A DNA stretch of 64,000 bases from Candidatus Termititenax sp. (GTDB lineage: Bacteria; Margulisbacteria; Riflemargulisbacteria; GWF2-35-9; DYQY01): positions 62,001 through 126,000 of the forward strand of contig DYQY01000003.1 in assembly GCA_020719045.1 (NCBI GenBank), read 5' to 3'. Shown here one piece after another: positions 62,095-64,000 of this stretch. Positions within the stretch are counted from its first letter, which is position 1; each line of letters starts with the position of its first letter. Made by a program: the position numbers and the translations under genes. Below the pieces are notes generated by a model. The model did no database searches. It saw only the letters and a list, made by a program, of their open reading frames with translations, and was not told the origin of the DNA.

Positions 62095-62868
62095 TTATCC
62101 GAATCTTCCGGTTATGTAGTCTGTTGTTTCTTTATTCTTTGGTGTTGTAAATAATTGTGACGTTTTACTATATTCAATAAGTCTTCCTATTCTACTTTCA
62201 TCAGTGCTAAAGAAGGCTGTGTAGTCTGATACTCTAGCTGCTTGTTGCATGTTATGTGTAACTATTATTATAGTAACGTCTTTTGTTAATTCTCGCATTA
62301 AATCTTCAATTTTTAGTGTTGCAATTGGATCAAGCGCTGAACAAGGCTCATCCATTAGAAGAATTTGGGGGTTTACTGCAAGTGAGCGTGCTATGCATAA
62401 TCGTTGTTGCTGTCCTCCAGATAAAGAAAGTGCGGATTGTTTTAGTTTGTCCTTAACTTCTTCCCACAAGAAAACTTTTTTTAAATATTGCTCAGTTAGT
62501 TCATGAAGTTTTCCTTTATTTTTTGTGCCATGTATTTTTGCTCCATACTGAACATTGTCCTCTATGGACATAGGAAAAGGGTTTGGTTTTTGAAAAACCA
62601 TTCCGATATTTTTTCTTAAAGAAACAACATCAACAGAGGAATCGTAAATACTCTGTTCGTTGTATAAAATATCACCAGTGTGAGAGGTATTAAGGATAAG
62701 CTCATTCATTCTGTTCATTGATCTTAGAAAAGTTGATTTCCCACATCCTGATGGGCCAATTATTGCAGTTATAAGATGTTCCTTAATAGATATTGAGATG
62801 TTTTCTACTGCAGCTTTTTTGCCATAGAAGAAGGTAAAGTCCTTTGTCTCTAAGATGTGCTTTTTCAT
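62095..62868 (-). CDS. pstB: Phosphate ABC transporter ATP-binding protein
   Basis: ATPase subunit of the high-affinity phosphate importer; 257 residues. Walker [11 protein letters not shown]-loop [13 protein letters not shown] (PstB-typical), signature [16 protein letters not shown], Walker [14 protein letters not shown] and the H-loop [13 protein letters not shown] are all intact. It overlaps pstA by 4 bases. Confidence 0.97.
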   Translation of the reverse strand: MKKHILETKDFTFFYGKKAAVENISISIKEHLITAIIGPSGCGKSTFLRSMNRMNELILNTSHTGDILYNEQSIYDSSVDVVSLRKNIGMVFQKPNPFPMSIEDNVQYGAKIHGTKNKGKLHELTEQYLKKVFLWEEVKDKLKQSALSLSGGQQQRLCIARSLAVNPQILLMDEPCSALDPIATLKIEDLMRELTKDVTIIIVTHNMQQAARVSDYTAFFSTDESRIGRLIEYSKTSQLFTTPKNKETTDYITGRFG

Positions 62869-63719
62869 TTTTTTAAATCCTTTCTAAATTTCATTCGTAG
62901 CGAAGATGAAATTATGTTAAGCAGTAAGGTAAGTATAAGTAGTACGCTTGCTGTACTGTAGGCGATGCCCCTGACTCCATCTATGTCATGATGTTGTGTT
63001 GACATAATATAGAGATGATAGGGGAGTGCCATAAATTGGTTGTTTAGATTTAAGGAAAGATTTGGAATATAAAAGGCAACGCCTGTAAATAAGATAGGAG
63101 CTGTTTCTCCCATTGCCCTAGAAACCCCCAAAATAATACCAGTTAAGATTCCTGGCATGGCAACTGGAAGTGTGGTTTTGGTTAGCACCTGCCACTCCGT
63201 TAGACCAAGGCTGTATCCTGCTTGTTTTAGTGCAGAAGGTACTGTTTTAAGTGCTTCTTCTGACGTAGTAATAATGGTTGGTAGTGTAAGAATGCCTAGC
63301 GTTAGCCCAGCACTTAATGCTGAGGTTCCAAATTGTAGTGATTTAACAAATATTGCAAGTCCAAAGAGCCCGTATACTATGGAAGGGACCGCTGCCAGGT
63401 TTCTTATTGATATACGGATAAGATTTGTGTAGTAGCTATCTTTAGCATATTCACATAGGTAAATAGCGCTGAATATTCCAAGCGGGATAGCCATTAGGGC
63501 AGAAACCATAGTTACTAAAATAGTGCCAATGATTATTGGAAATATTCCACCTTCTGACATACCATTTTTAGGTGCATTTAGAATGAATCCTAAGTTAATA
63601 GTCCCTATAGAGTTTTTTACTAAAATGGCAGTGATTGTAACAAGAAAGATAGCAATAAAAGCTATAGATGAGAATAGTAAGAAATAGACAAGAGCTTTAA
63701 TGATAGGGTTTTTTAGCAT
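62865..63719 (-). CDS. pstA: Phosphate ABC transporter permease PstA
   Basis: Inner-membrane permease of 284 residues with six TM helices. PstA-type text includes [46 protein letters not shown] and the coupling-loop [23 protein letters not shown], then [17 protein letters not shown]. It overlaps pstC by 7 bases and pstB by 4. Confidence 0.96.
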   Translation of the reverse strand: MLKNPIIKALVYFLLFSSIAFIAIFLVTITAILVKNSIGTINLGFILNAPKNGMSEGGIFPIIIGTILVTMVSALMAIPLGIFSAIYLCEYAKDSYYTNLIRISIRNLAAVPSIVYGLFGLAIFVKSLQFGTSALSAGLTLGILTLPTIITTSEEALKTVPSALKQAGYSLGLTEWQVLTKTTLPVAMPGILTGIILGVSRAMGETAPILFTGVAFYIPNLSLNLNNQFMALPYHLYIMSTQHHDIDGVRGIAYSTASVLLILTLLLNIISSSLRMKFRKDLKK

Positions 63720-64000
63720 TTTAGTTTATGACCTTTTTTTATGAACATTTCTGCAATATTGTTTATAATAAAAGCAAGAATAAACAGTACTAATCCAATG
63801 CCAAAGAGTGCGTGGTAATGAGTTGAGTAGTAGGCTACTTCGCCTAATTCTATCGCAATAGTTGCTGTGATGGTTCGAATTGGGTCAAAGATATTTCCGG
63901 TGAAGCGCAGAGCGTTACCGCAGGCCATTAAGACTGCCATTGTTTCGCCAATAGCGCGACCAAACCCAAGCATAATTGAAGCAATTATTCCAGATTTAGC
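63713..64000 (-). CDS. pstC: Phosphate ABC transporter permease PstC, C-terminal part (partial)
   Basis: The frame is open to the last base of the window; 95 residues are visible and the gene continues beyond it. AKSGIIASIMLGFGRAIGETMAVLMA is the end of the EAA coupling loop of PstC, followed by one TM helix (LVLFILAFIINNIAEMFI) and a stop. Full-length PstC is about 300 residues, so two thirds lie outside. The substrate-binding pstS is presumably further upstream. Confidence 0.93.
   Translation of the reverse strand, partial: AKSGIIASIMLGFGRAIGETMAVLMACGNALRFTGNIFDPIRTITATIAIELGEVAYYSTHYHALFGIGLVLFILAFIINNIAEMFIKKGHKLKC

Overview
The window is about 64 kb of A+T-rich bacterial chromosome (roughly one third G+C by eye), densely packed with genes on both strands. 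It carries no rRNA, tRNA, CRISPR array or prophage that I can recognise. The cell envelope looks diderm: there is a TolC-like/RND efflux pair, several signal-peptide beta-barrel candidates, lipoproteins with clear lipoboxes and an outer-membrane porin ending in Phe. The metabolism suggested is anaerobic or microaerobic: hybrid cluster protein with its ferredoxin, FeoAB, flavoredoxin-type flavin reductase, several radical SAM enzymes and a minimal Isc system. No gene fixes the phylum. The mix (SpoIIIAA/Ycf45-like ATPase, DUF342/FapA protein, PorV-like barrel, many leaderless promoters) fits an uncultured diderm lineage near Margulisbacteria/Melainabacteria or Elusimicrobia, but this is a low-confidence guess.

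Layout. 0-3.3 kb: end of a TolC-like protein plus an RND pump. 3.3-10 kb: a UbiA-like membrane protein with degenerate motifs, an N-terminally short Mfd, ferritin with a flavin reductase, a SpoIIIAA-like ATPase and a pesticin/T4-type lysozyme. 10-17 kb: a sixA/radical SAM/small kinase operon, an NYN protein, an AI-2E family permease and a bactofilin-like membrane protein. 17-24.6 kb: an aminotransferase, a lipoprotein/beta-barrel pair, pth, and an operon of a small protein, an SPL-like radical SAM enzyme and an aldo/keto reductase. 24.6-32.5 kb: a long minus-strand housekeeping block (tautomerase-polA, pyrH-frr-uppS-cdsA-dxr-dprA). 32.5-42.5 kb: a CrtI-like desaturase, srkA, engB, a DUF342 protein, PPK2, AlkD, a serine hydrolase, cyclophilin and a second B12-type radical SAM protein. 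42.6-45.5 kb: iscR-iscS-iscU followed by a FabZ-like dehydratase and a CGGC protein. 45.5-52.5 kb: an antiporter, a Crp/Fnr regulator divergent from ferredoxin-hcp, an AEC permease and an OsmC-like remnant. 52.5-60 kb: metal handling (NicO/DUF1007, feoAB, a DtxR regulator, a porin) plus a Fic protein. 60-61.4 kb: a methyltransferase, then gene remnants. 61.4-64 kb: pstC-pstA-pstB-phoU.

The best regulatory signals are three. A perfect TTGAC-N4-GTCAA palindrome lies between the Crp/Fnr gene and ferredoxin-hcp and suggests an HcpR-type nitrosative-stress circuit. Two matching TTAGG-N4-CCTAA DtxR-type boxes lie upstream of feoAB/dtxR and upstream of a porin 3.4 kb away, tying that porin to metal regulation. 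About a dozen genes have a -10 hexamer only 6-8 bases before the start codon, so leaderless transcription looks common here.

Two other patterns stand out. Mfd, the flavin reductase, the OsmC-like protein and the CGGC protein each lack a block that their families normally have, while the remaining sequence is well conserved. Also, the plus strand is C-rich for the first 61 kb whatever the gene direction, then becomes G- and T-rich from about 61.4 kb. The change coincides with a 5'-nucleotidase remnant and a transposase remnant, which points to a rearrangement breakpoint or, less likely, a replication origin.
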